From the NCBI GenBank assembly GCA_017544185.1, contig JAFYEQ010000012.1, positions 1 to 28,226 of the forward strand: a stretch of 28,226 nucleotides of DNA. Reading direction: 5' to 3'. The stretch is from Oscillospiraceae bacterium. GTDB taxonomy: Bacteria > Bacillota > Clostridia > Oscillospirales > Ruminococcaceae. A program made the translations under genes and the position numbers. Shown here piece by piece: positions 1 through 5,953 of this stretch (its first letter is position 1; every line of letters starts with the position of its first letter). The notes beneath the pieces are model-generated. The model was not told the origin of the DNA and ran no database searches. It worked only from the letters and a program-made list of their open reading frames with translations.

Positions 1-30
1 GCATGACATATCAATGAGGAGGGATATCTT

Positions 31-393
31 ATGTCATTTTACAAAAGACTCAGGGATCTACGTGAGGATGCTGACAGGACGCAGACGGACATTGCCGGAT
101 ATCTCGGCACGACAGCGCAGTATTACGGCAAGTATGAGAAGGGAGAGCGGGAGTTGCCCCTGTCCCGAGCGATAGAGCTGGCTGCTTATTATGATGTGAG
201 CATAGATTACCTTGCGGGAGTGACGAACGTAAAGAAGGCATGCTCCGACGCCGCGTTCTCAGAGGATGAGGTCGTGCTTATCAGACAGTATCGGCGTTTG
301 ACCGAAAAGAACAAGGGCAAGGCAGAGCTGTTCATAGATCAGCTGGCGGAGGCTCAGCCCGAGACCGACGGGTCACAGTTCAGGGGTGGATGA
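31..393 (+). CDS. XRE-family helix-turn-helix transcriptional regulator
   Basis: A 120-aa cytoplasmic DNA-binding protein. Residues 5-62 form a Cro/C1-type helix-turn-helix: TQTDIAGYLG is the first helix pair, YGKYEKGER the recognition segment, and SIDYLAG closes the fold. The C-terminal half (EDEVVLIRQYRRLTEKNKGKAELFIDQL) resembles the dimerisation helices of short phage-like or housekeeping XRE regulators. The start is fixed by AGGAGG seven to eight bases upstream of the ATG. The gene ends just before a long A/T homopolymer tract (about 409-441) that may stop its transcription. The target is unknown. Its own promoter would lie at or before the window edge, so I cannot tell whether it is monocistronic. 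Confidence 0.9.
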   Translation: MSFYKRLRDLREDADRTQTDIAGYLGTTAQYYGKYEKGERELPLSRAIELAAYYDVSIDYLAGVTNVKKACSDAAFSEDEVVLIRQYRRLTEKNKGKAELFIDQLAEAQPETDGSQFRGG

Positions 394-518
394 TAGTCTA
401 CTACCCTCAAAAAATTTTTTTGTTTTTTTTGGTCCTTTTTTTCTTGTCCATCGGTCAAATGTACAAAGGGCAAGAAAGACCCGAGGAAAACAAAATGGTT
501 TTAATGGAGGAAACGATC

Positions 519-1058
519 ATGTTTAAGAAGTCTACTAAGGTAATGTCCGCTATCGCAGCTGCAGTTCTTTCCGTAACAGCACTTTCCGCTACCGCTAACG
601 CATACGTGGTACAGCCCCCGATGCACGATCAGTACGGCCAGCCTGTTACCAACTATAACCAGACAGTCCGCATAGTACAGCCCGTGAACAACGACACCAG
701 AAGAAATAACACGATAGTCAACACCACGATAGTGAACGCAAGAGTTCCTTCCTACGTGGCAGGCTACAGGCTCACCAGCACGGGCAACGTGAACAGCAAC
801 ATCACATTCGCAAACTACGGTAACGGCTCCAAGTCCGTTATATTCCGCAAGGCTAAGGGCTCCACAGGCCTCAACTACAGCTATCCCGGTACCTTCCGCA
901 CAGGCGTGAACGGTGTCAGCGTAGTATACAAGGGCACAAATCAGGGCTACTTCACCGCTACATGGTCCAGAGGCCAGTTCAACTACATCATAAAGTCCAG
1001 CCATCCCCTGGACCAGTCCCAGATGAACGCTCTGGTAGCCGCAATGATCAACGCTTGA
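519..1058 (+). CDS. Small secreted protein with signal peptide (DUF4367-like fold)
   Basis: A 179-aa exported protein of unknown function. The start is taken at the ATG after TGGAGGAAACGATC. A longer in-frame ORF from 390 has no ribosome site and would bury the signal peptide. Residues 1-28 are a classic signal peptide (KK near the start, a hydrophobic Ala/Val core, cleavage probably after ATANA). A linker rich in Asn and Thr follows (about residues 30-75), then a compact beta-rich domain with GYRLTSTGNV, VSVVYKGTNQGYFTATW and FNYIIKSSHPLDQSQM. That pattern resembles the DUF4367-type domain seen in many Clostridia surface proteins; this is my recollection and was not tested by search. It is followed by a strong GCAA-looped hairpin. 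Confidence 0.85.
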   Translation: MFKKSTKVMSAIAAAVLSVTALSATANAYVVQPPMHDQYGQPVTNYNQTVRIVQPVNNDTRRNNTIVNTTIVNARVPSYVAGYRLTSTGNVNSNITFANYGNGSKSVIFRKAKGSTGLNYSYPGTFRTGVNGVSVVYKGTNQGYFTATWSRGQFNYIIKSSHPLDQSQMNALVAAMINA

Positions 1059-1082
1059 TGATCTTTTTGAACATATTTCCTA

Positions 1083-1118
1083 CCCAGATCCGGTGTACGC
1101 AAGTACACCGGATCTGGG
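1083..1118 (+). terminator. Perfect 16-bp hairpin with GCAA tetraloop
   Basis: The two arms at 1083-1098 and 1103-1118 are fully complementary and enclose the GNRA-class loop GCAA. It lies 25 bases after the stop of the secreted-protein gene, so it probably stabilises or ends that mRNA. The sequence after it (CCGTTTATGC) is a poor U-tract, so termination efficiency is uncertain. Confidence 0.55.
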
Positions 1119-1170
1119 CCGTTTATGCACTTGTGACGATATGACGAGAGATCTTTGTGGAAAATGCCTC

Positions 1171-1199
1171 TTTACAAGAACATCGTTTTGTTATATAAT
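1171..1199 (+). promoter_or_regulatory. Sigma-A promoter of the nitrilase-family gene
   Basis: TTTACA at 1171-1176 and TATAAT at 1194-1199 with exactly 17 bases between. The -10 box abuts a 12-bp palindrome, so a repressor bound there would block initiation. Confidence 0.8.
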
Positions 1200-1226
1200 A
1201 ATAAACAGAACTATGTTCTGTTTATT
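1200..1226. promoter_or_regulatory. Operator-like palindrome over the transcription start
   Basis: Twelve-base arms at 1200-1211 and 1215-1226 are perfect inverted repeats around the triplet TAT. The core AGAAC-TAT-GTTCT resembles a LexA box (GAAC-N4-GTTC) but has one base too few in the spacer. It sits at +1 relative to the predicted promoter. A related palindrome follows at 1234-1251. Confidence 0.6.
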
Positions 1227-1233
1227 TCAGATA

Positions 1234-1251
1234 GTTCTGCAGGAGCAGAAC
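1234..1251. promoter_or_regulatory. Second palindrome (GTTCTGC-AGGA-GCAGAAC) in the leader
   Basis: Seven-base perfect arms share the GTTCTG/CAGAAC half-sites of the palindrome at 1200-1226. It ends a few bases before the AAAGGAGG ribosome site. It could be a second operator copy or, in RNA, a hairpin near the ribosome site. Confidence 0.45.
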
Positions 1252-1265
1252 GAAAGGAGGGGCCT

Positions 1266-2153
1266 ATGCGTATATTTGCTCTGGAGCTCGATAACGAGCT
1301 CAAAGGTATAGAGGACAGAAAGAGATATATCGAAGATCTGATCGGCAGGCTGCCGCAGCCCGACCTGGTGGTGCTCCCCGAGCTCGCCCTGTGCAGCTAT
1401 ATGGCAAGTCAGGAGATATGGCAGTACGCAGATGACCGCGGCCGTGATACGGCGGAGTGGGCCGTGTCTGTCGCAAGGAGATATGATACCTATATCGGCG
1501 TGGGATACCTCGACAAGGAAGAGGGCGACTATTATAACAGGTATATGATCGCAGGGACAGACGGCGTATGCGGATCTGTATCAAAGTCGGAGGGGGAGTC
1601 GGCGGTATTCAAAAGAGGAGACTTCGGCTGCATCATAGATACTCCTTTTGGGAAGGTAGTTGTGGGGATATGCTTCGACTCGCGGAGGAAGCATCTCTAT
1701 GACGAGATCCGGGACGAGGAGATATCGCTGATACTGTTCCCCCACGGCTGCCCCGCCGACCCGAAGCAGCCCGACAAGGAGCATGAGGAGAACGACAGGA
1801 GATGTATGCTGTACGTGGATGCCTTCGACGTCCCTGTGGTATACGCCAACTGCACGGGCAGACTGGAGCATATGCCGGGCAAGATGGGCGCTATGATGGC
1901 GAAGCTCGGCTTCAGGATGAACGGCATGAGCAAGATATATTCTCATGATATGACGCCCATCATGTCTGATGTCCCGGAGGCAGTGGGCGCAGATGTGTCG
2001 GTATCTCCGAAAAGGCGCGTGAAGGACATAAAGTTCTACGGCGAGGACATCCTTCCCGGGAACCGTATCTTCAAGCGCTTCATCCTAAAACCCGATACAG
2101 AGGCGGGGATACGCATGTATGAGGAGAGCATCCGCAGGGATAAGCAGAGCTGA
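1266..2153 (+). CDS. Carbon-nitrogen hydrolase (nitrilase superfamily)
   Basis: A 295-aa cytoplasmic hydrolase that probably cleaves an amide or nitrile C-N bond; the substrate is unknown. The family's Glu-Lys-Cys triad can be assigned: E39 in VVLPELAL, K107 in GSVSKSE, and C136 in VVVGICFDSR. The lysine context is less canonical than the usual YRKxHL, so the branch is atypical. IDTPFGKVVVGIC is the standard strand preceding the nucleophile. The start was chosen at the ATG five bases after AAAGGAGG; the upstream in-frame extension to 1155 runs through the promoter and operators. It is apparently monocistronic. The flanking palindromes suggest tight regulation. Confidence 0.88.
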   Translation: MRIFALELDNELKGIEDRKRYIEDLIGRLPQPDLVVLPELALCSYMASQEIWQYADDRGRDTAEWAVSVARRYDTYIGVGYLDKEEGDYYNRYMIAGTDGVCGSVSKSEGESAVFKRGDFGCIIDTPFGKVVVGICFDSRRKHLYDEIRDEEISLILFPHGCPADPKQPDKEHEENDRRCMLYVDAFDVPVVYANCTGRLEHMPGKMGAMMAKLGFRMNGMSKIYSHDMTPIMSDVPEAVGADVSVSPKRRVKDIKFYGEDILPGNRIFKRFILKPDTEAGIRMYEESIRRDKQS

Positions 2154-2194
2154 TATCTTTACGGAAACGATGGGTAAATGCTGATCGCTCCCAA

Positions 2195-2300
2195 GCGACT
2201 GCGTCAGCAGGCGCATCCCTTGTCCCTTGGCTCTGCTAACTGCGCCGGCAGTTGCATATCTTTACTGCTTACTGCGAAACGATATCAGGAGCGGGACAGT
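2195..2300. repeat. Dispersed intergenic hairpin repeat, copy A (with internal duplication)
   Basis: The core GCGACTGC-GTCA-GCAGGCGC (2195-2214) is followed by CATCCCTTGTCCCTT and then a second, diverged hairpin AACTGC-GCCG-GCAGTT (2238-2253). The block ends with a TGCGAAAC...ACAGTAT segment. The same order is found at 23977-24050 with only one hairpin. The two hairpins differ by paired changes (G-C to A-T) that keep the stem. Confidence 0.6.
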
Positions 2301-2346
2301 ATGATATCTCTAATACGATCCTAATGTGATCCTGATATGTCTTCTA

Positions 2347-2375
2347 TTGTTATCGGCGGAGATATATGATAATAT
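2347..2375 (+). promoter_or_regulatory. Promoter of the 55-codon orphan gene
   Basis: TTGTTA (2347-2352), a 17-base spacer and TAATAT (2370-2375). Two 11-base direct repeats (TAATACGATCC and TAATGTGATCC, 2311-2332) lie just upstream, a layout typical of OmpR/PhoB-type activator sites. Confidence 0.5.
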
Positions 2376-2416
2376 ATATCCAACGGTCACACCTATCACC
2401 GACAGGAGGCATGGAT

Positions 2417-2584
2417 ATGGATACCGAGAAGGCTATGAAAACGATACAAGAGATCGTTGCGAAGATACCGAAGGCGCTCCTTGCAGTGCTGCGCTTCTTC
2501 AAGGAAGGCATGGACTATTCCGACCCGCTGATGAAGACCATCGCTCCCTATGCACGCAATGAGAACGACAGGCGCAGACGGTAA
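2417..2584 (+). CDS. Small orphan protein, 55 aa
   Basis: A short ORF with an unusually strong GACAGGAGGC ribosome site. The first ATG (2411) is only one base from GGAGG, so the second ATG (2417, seven bases away) is the more likely start; this gives MDTEKAMKTIQEIVAKIPKA and onward. The middle (IPKALLAVLRFFKEGMDY) is an amphipathic or mildly hydrophobic helix and the C-terminus is basic (DRRRR). It has its own promoter and a strong intrinsic terminator, which argues that it is real. I recognise no family. A membrane-associated peptide is possible. Confidence 0.6.
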   Translation: MDTEKAMKTIQEIVAKIPKALLAVLRFFKEGMDYSDPLMKTIAPYARNENDRRRR

Positions 2585-2621
2585 TGACGTGTCGGGCGCT
2601 CTGACGATCTTCATTTTGAAC

Positions 2622-2649
2622 AAAAAACCCCCTGTAAAGGGGGTTTTTT
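2622..2649 (+). terminator. Intrinsic terminator (CCCCC/GGGGG stem with A and T tracts)
   Basis: An A6-C5 arm, loop TGTAAA, and a G5-T6 arm. The A and T tracts extend the stem and make it potentially bidirectional. It closes the small orphan gene and insulates the aminotransferase promoter. Confidence 0.9.
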
Positions 2650-2689
2650 AGTGTAAAGCTATGATTTTTGAAAGTTTAGCATAAAACAC

Positions 2690-2718
2690 TTGCAAAATCG
2701 CGGGAGATGTACTATTAT
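2690..2718 (+). promoter_or_regulatory. Promoter of the aspartate aminotransferase gene
   Basis: TTGCAA (2690-2695), a 17-base spacer and TATTAT (2713-2718). It predicts a leader of about 70 bases. Confidence 0.75.
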
Positions 2719-2793
2719 AGTATATGTGACGGGCGATGCCCGTAGTTTGTTGATGAAAGAAAAACGAAGAACGCTTACGATGAGGGTGTATAC

Positions 2794-4071
2794 ATGAAAC
2801 TTACGGAAATGAACAAAGAACAGCTCTCCGCTTTCAAGGCTGAGGTGCAGGCACAGTATGACAGCTTCAAGGCACAGGGCCTCAAGCTGGATATGTCCAG
2901 AGGCAAGCCCTGCAAGGCTCAGCTCGATATGTCCATGCCTATGCTCGACGTGCTGACCTCCAAGTCTGACCTTACCGACAGGGACGGCGTGGATGTACGC
3001 AACTATGGCTTCCTTACAGGCATCAAGGAGGCTAAGGAGCTCTTCGCAGATCTCCTCGGCATCAAGCCCTCTATGGTCATCGTAGGCGGCAACTCCTCTC
3101 TTAACCTTATGTACGATGCAGTGGCTCGTGCTTGGTCCTTCGGCGTGTACGGCGGCAGCAAGCCCTGGTGTCAGAACGAGAAGGTGAAGTTCCTCTGCCC
3201 CGTGCCCGGCTATGACAGACACTTCGGCGTAACTCAGACCTTCGGCATAGAGCTGATCAATGTTCCCATGGGTCCCACAGGCCCCGACATGGATATGGTG
3301 GAGAAGCTGGTATCCTCCGATCCTCTCATCAAGGGCATATGGTGCGTGCCTATGTACTCCAATCCCGACGGCTACACCTACTCCGACGAGACGGTGAGAC
3401 GCTTCGCGGCTCTGGAGCCCGCTGCAGATGACTTCCGCATCTTCTGGGACAATGCTTACTGCATCCATCACCTCAAGGCCGAGCACGATCATCTGCTCAA
3501 TATATTCGATGAGGCAGCCAAGTGCGGCCACGAGGACATGATATACGAGTTCGCTTCCACATCTAAGATCACCTTCCCGGGCGCAGGCGTGGCAGTGATG
3601 TGCGCATCCGAGAACAATATCAAGTTCACCGAGAAGCTGCTGGCTATGCAGAACATCAGCTACGACAAGGTGAACCAGCTCCGTCATGTGCGCTACTTCG
3701 GCAATGCAGACGGCCTGAGAAAGTATATGGATCGTCACATGGCTATACTTGCTCCCAAGTTCGATCTGGTCAACGACACTCTCAGCCGTGAGATAGCAGA
3801 TCTTGGTATCCTCACATGGAACGTGCCCAAGGGCGGCTACTTCGTATCGGTATACACTCCCGAGGGCTGTGCAAAGAGGGTAGTGGCTCTGTGCAAGGAA
3901 GCAGGCGTGGTGCTCACGGGCGCAGGCGCTACATATCCCTACGGCAATGATCCCACAGACAGCAACATAAGGCTGTCGCCCTCCTTCCCCACTCCCGAGG
4001 AGCTGGCAAAGGCACTGGAGCTCTTCTGCATCAGCGTAAAGCTGGCAGCCGCTGAGAAGCTGCTGGGCTGA
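2794..4071 (+). CDS. Aspartate aminotransferase, type Ic (PLP-dependent)
   Basis: A 425-aa cytosolic enzyme expected to interconvert aspartate and 2-oxoglutarate with oxaloacetate and glutamate. Fold-type I PLP signatures are visible: the N-terminal LDMSRGKPCKAQLDMS segment typical of the Ic subgroup (Pfam Asp_aminotransf), N190 in MYSNPDGYTYS, D219 in FWDNAYCIHHL, and the Schiff-base lysine K258 in STSKITFPGAG. The C-terminal NIRLSPSFP holds the arginine that binds the substrate carboxylate. The length matches the subgroup. The ATG at 2794 follows GAGGGTG. The gene stands alone between its own promoter and terminator. Codon use is strongly biased, in keeping with a well-expressed metabolic gene. 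Confidence 0.93.
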   Translation: MKLTEMNKEQLSAFKAEVQAQYDSFKAQGLKLDMSRGKPCKAQLDMSMPMLDVLTSKSDLTDRDGVDVRNYGFLTGIKEAKELFADLLGIKPSMVIVGGNSSLNLMYDAVARAWSFGVYGGSKPWCQNEKVKFLCPVPGYDRHFGVTQTFGIELINVPMGPTGPDMDMVEKLVSSDPLIKGIWCVPMYSNPDGYTYSDETVRRFAALEPAADDFRIFWDNAYCIHHLKAEHDHLLNIFDEAAKCGHEDMIYEFASTSKITFPGAGVAVMCASENNIKFTEKLLAMQNISYDKVNQLRHVRYFGNADGLRKYMDRHMAILAPKFDLVNDTLSREIADLGILTWNVPKGGYFVSVYTPEGCAKRVVALCKEAGVVLTGAGATYPYGNDPTDSNIRLSPSFPTPEELAKALELFCISVKLAAAEKLLG

Positions 4072-4086
4072 TAGACATAGGATATC

Positions 4087-4114
4087 GGACGGGTCGTTAT
4101 GGCCCGTCCTTTTT
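4087..4114 (+). terminator. Intrinsic terminator of the aminotransferase gene
   Basis: GGACGGG and CCCGTCC arms around TCGTTATGG, followed by TTTTTG, 16 bases after the stop codon. Confidence 0.9.
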
Positions 4115-4123
4115 GTTGTCACG

Positions 4124-4151
4124 GCAAAAAAGTGGGCACCGAAAGGTGCCC
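4124..4151 (-). terminator. Intrinsic terminator of the DUF4143 ATPase gene
   Basis: The arms GGGCACC (4134-4140) and GGTGCCC (4145-4151) enclose GAAA. Read on the minus strand the stem is followed by ACTTTTTTG. It faces the aminotransferase terminator, giving a convergent pair. Confidence 0.8.
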
Positions 4152-4267
4152 GAACAAAACAAGGAAAGATATATTTTACGGAGGATCAAAATTCATCAAA
4201 AGAGCTCTGCATTCCCTTTGTATATTTGACCGAACGAGAAGCAAAAAAGGACCATGAAAATAATATT

Positions 4268-5455
4268 TCATATCAGCCATTCCGAAAAGTCCACTATCCT
4301 GACGCCTTCATACTGATAAGCGCTGTGCCGTGTCCTTGCGACGATCATCTTGGGATATGCATCCTGTATGGCCAGCAGGGGCGTGACTTCCCGCTCAAAG
4401 GTCTTGTCATCGGATATATTGTCGGAGACCTGTATATACAGCTTCTCATCGCGCTTCAGAGCTACGAAGTCTATCTCTTTCTGATAGAGCACGCCTGCAT
4501 ATACCTCGTAGCCCCGGCGCAGCAGCTCGATGGCTACGATGTTCTCGAGCACTCTGCCGTAGTCCATGTTCTTGGTGCCCAGTTCAGCGTAGCGGAAGGA
4601 ATGGTCGCTGAGGTAATACTTTTCGGTAGTGGAGAGGTATTTTTTTCCTCGGATATCGTATCGGCGTATCTTATAGAACGCAAAGGCATTGCACAGATAC
4701 TGCATATACGATCCGACGGTCTTGTGGTTTATCTTGTCTCCGCGGCTGTTGAAGACAGATGTTATGGTGGTCGCGGAGGTCAGGTTGGATATATTATCCA
4801 TAAGATAGTCTGTCAGCCTCTCCAGGAGAGCGGTGTTCCGTATCCTGTACTTTGTGTGTATGTCCCTTACGATCAGAGTATGCAATACTTCTGCTATGTA
4901 GTCATACTTTGCTTCTCTGTCCTTGTATACATACGAGCCTGCCATGCCGCCTTCGGTGATATATCTGTCGAATGCGTCGTACAGATCGGTGTATCCGAAG
5001 TAGCTTACGTATTCAGCAAATGAGAAGGGGTATACCTTTATCTCAAAAGTCCTGCCGGTAAACAGTGTGGCAAGGTCTGAACTGAGCAGGAATGCGTTGG
5101 AGCCTGTGATGTATATGTCGAACTTCTCCGATGCGTGCAGCCAGTTTATCGCTTTTTCAAAGGTATCGCACATCTGGATCTCGTCTATCAGCACAAAATT
5201 GTCTACGCCTGCCTTGTAGGCAGAGTCGATGTAGTCATATAAAAGTCGGTATCCTATCAGATCGTCAAATTCAGGCAAATTGAAGTTGATGTGTATGATG
5301 TTGGCATCGGGGATATCAGCGGTGATATGATCCTTGAACGCCTCGAGCAGTTTGGACTTGCCGCTGCGCCTTACCCCTGTGATCACCTTGATATCAGGCG
5401 TACCGATGACGCTGATGAGCTTATTGAGGTAGGTATCTCTGTTTATGAGTTTCAT
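4268..5455 (-). CDS. AAA+ ATPase with C-terminal DUF4143 (nuclease-like) domain
   Basis: A 395-aa ATPase of the AAA_14/DUF4143 family, a common but poorly understood group in gut Firmicutes and Bacteroidetes. The Walker A motif is GVRRSGKS (residues 27-34) and Walker B is FVLIDEIQ (87-94). ITGSNAFLLSSDLATLFTGR is the sensor-1 and arginine-finger-like segment. The C-terminal DUF4143 region contains the conserved YGRVLENIVAIELLRRGYEVY and then KEIDFVA...LYIQVS, the remains of a restriction-nuclease-like (PD-(D/E)XK) core. The start is the ATG after AAGGAG. The gene has its own promoter with an inverted repeat straddling the -35 box, which suggests a dedicated repressor or autoregulation. The cellular role is unknown. 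Confidence 0.9.
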   Translation of the reverse strand: MKLINRDTYLNKLISVIGTPDIKVITGVRRSGKSKLLEAFKDHITADIPDANIIHINFNLPEFDDLIGYRLLYDYIDSAYKAGVDNFVLIDEIQMCDTFEKAINWLHASEKFDIYITGSNAFLLSSDLATLFTGRTFEIKVYPFSFAEYVSYFGYTDLYDAFDRYITEGGMAGSYVYKDREAKYDYIAEVLHTLIVRDIHTKYRIRNTALLERLTDYLMDNISNLTSATTITSVFNSRGDKINHKTVGSYMQYLCNAFAFYKIRRYDIRGKKYLSTTEKYYLSDHSFRYAELGTKNMDYGRVLENIVAIELLRRGYEVYAGVLYQKEIDFVALKRDEKLYIQVSDNISDDKTFEREVTPLLAIQDAYPKMIVARTRHSAYQYEGVRIVDFSEWLI

Positions 5456-5478
5456 GGCAGATCACGCTCCTTGATGAT

Positions 5479-5531
5479 ATTATACCACATCTATTTCCCA
5501 AATTCAAGAATTTTTTATTTTTGGGAAATAG
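5479..5531 (-). promoter_or_regulatory. Promoter of the ATPase gene with 12-bp inverted repeat
   Basis: On the minus strand TTGAAT (5502-5507), 17 bases, TATAAT (5479-5484). A perfect 12-bp inverted repeat (CTATTTCCCAAA at 5491-5502 and its complement at 5520-5531) brackets the -35 box with a 17-base spacer, suggesting an operator or cruciform. Confidence 0.7.
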
Positions 5532-5547
5532 GAATATGAAATAAAAC

Positions 5548-5576
5548 ATACCCGCTCGAATGGATCGAGCGGGTAT
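5548..5576 (-). terminator. Intrinsic terminator of the tRNA-Leu transcript
   Basis: The 12-bp perfect arms (5548-5559 and 5565-5576) include CCCGCTCGA, and the loop is 5 nt. On the minus strand the stem is followed by GTTTTATTT. Its position beyond the three tRNA-derived repeats indicates that the repeats are transcribed with the tRNA. Confidence 0.85.
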
Positions 5577-5786
5577 TGGTGCCGATGGCGGGACATGGAC
5601 CCGCACACTTTCGTACTTGATCTTGATCAAGCGGGGCTGTGTATTGGTGCCGATGGCGGGACATGGCCCCGCACATTTTCATACTTGATCTTGAAGTCAA
5701 GAGGGGCTATATCTTTGGTTTGGTGCCGATGGCGGGACATGGACCCGCACACTTTCGTACTTGATCTTGATCAAGCGGGGCTGTGT
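5577..5786 (-). repeat. Three tandem copies of the tRNA-Leu 3' half (about 68-76 nt each)
   Basis: The units are about 5577-5642, 5643-5718 and 5719-5786. On the minus strand each carries, in order, an anticodon-stem-like hairpin (CTTGAT...ATCAAG), the variable-arm sequence (TACGAAAGTGT in two copies, TATGAAAATGT in the middle one), a T-arm stem (GCGGG/CCCGC) and CATCGGCACCA, the 3' acceptor strand with CCA. All lack the 5' acceptor strand and the D arm. The T-loop TTCAAGT of the true tRNA is TCCATGT in the outer copies and GCCATGT in the middle one. The middle copy also has a longer linker. Confidence 0.85.
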
Positions 5787-5788
5787 AT

Positions 5789-5870
5789 TGGTGCCGATGG
5801 CGGGACTTGAACCCGCACACTTTCGTACTTGATTTTGAGTCAAGCGTGTCTGCCATTCCACCACATCGGC
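5789..5870 (-). tRNA. tRNA-Leu(CAA)
   Basis: This reads UUG leucine codons. On the minus strand the 5' acceptor strand GCCGATG (5864-5870) pairs with CATCGGC (5793-5799), and ACCA is encoded at the 3' end. The D arm contains GTG-GAATGGCAGA-CAC. The anticodon stem is CTTGA/TCAAG with loop CTCAAAA, giving anticodon CAA. An 11-nt variable region (TACGAAAGTGT) is short for a class II tRNA. The T arm is GCGGG-TTCAAGT-CCCGC. A fully consensus promoter lies just upstream. The three 3' copies downstream lack the parts needed to act as tRNAs. Confidence 0.92.
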
Positions 5871-5879
5871 ACGGACTAT

Positions 5880-5908
5880 ATTATACCATATCCGAGCGAG
5901 TTTGTCAA
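5880..5908 (-). promoter_or_regulatory. Consensus promoter of tRNA-Leu
   Basis: On the minus strand TTGACA (5903-5908), a 17-base spacer and TATAAT (5880-5885), about ten bases before the mature tRNA 5' end. Perfect matches at both boxes suggest strong constitutive transcription. Confidence 0.9.
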
Positions 5909-5911
5909 GAG

Positions 5912-5943
5912 AAAAAAAGCCTGCCGGCATAACGCCGACAGGC
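5912..5943 (-). terminator. Terminator of the tethered beta-sandwich gene
   Basis: On the minus strand GCCTGTCGGC-GTTAT-GCCGGCAGGC, followed by seven T's, ten bases after the stop codon. Confidence 0.85.
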
Positions 5944-5953
5944 CATGATCATC

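Noticed and set aside
390..518. N-terminal extension of the secreted protein to 390
   Set aside because: It would place 43 residues ahead of the signal peptide, is encoded by A/T tracts and has no ribosome site; TGGAGG before 519 decides the start.
1206..1220. Standard LexA (SOS) box
   Set aside because: The half-sites match but the spacer is three bases, not four, and the gene is not a DNA repair gene.
2659..4122. A 487-codon open frame antisense to the aminotransferase
   Set aside because: It is the mirror of a highly biased gene, has no ribosome site, and its translation is low-complexity in His, Cys and Leu. The sense strand has a full family signature.
4226..5023. A 265-codon plus-strand frame over the ATPase gene
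   Set aside because: The minus strand has Walker A and B motifs, promoter, ribosome site and terminator. The plus frame lacks all of these.
5577..5786. CRISPR array
   Set aside because: The units are contiguous copies of the tRNA 3' half with no unique spacers and no cas genes nearby.
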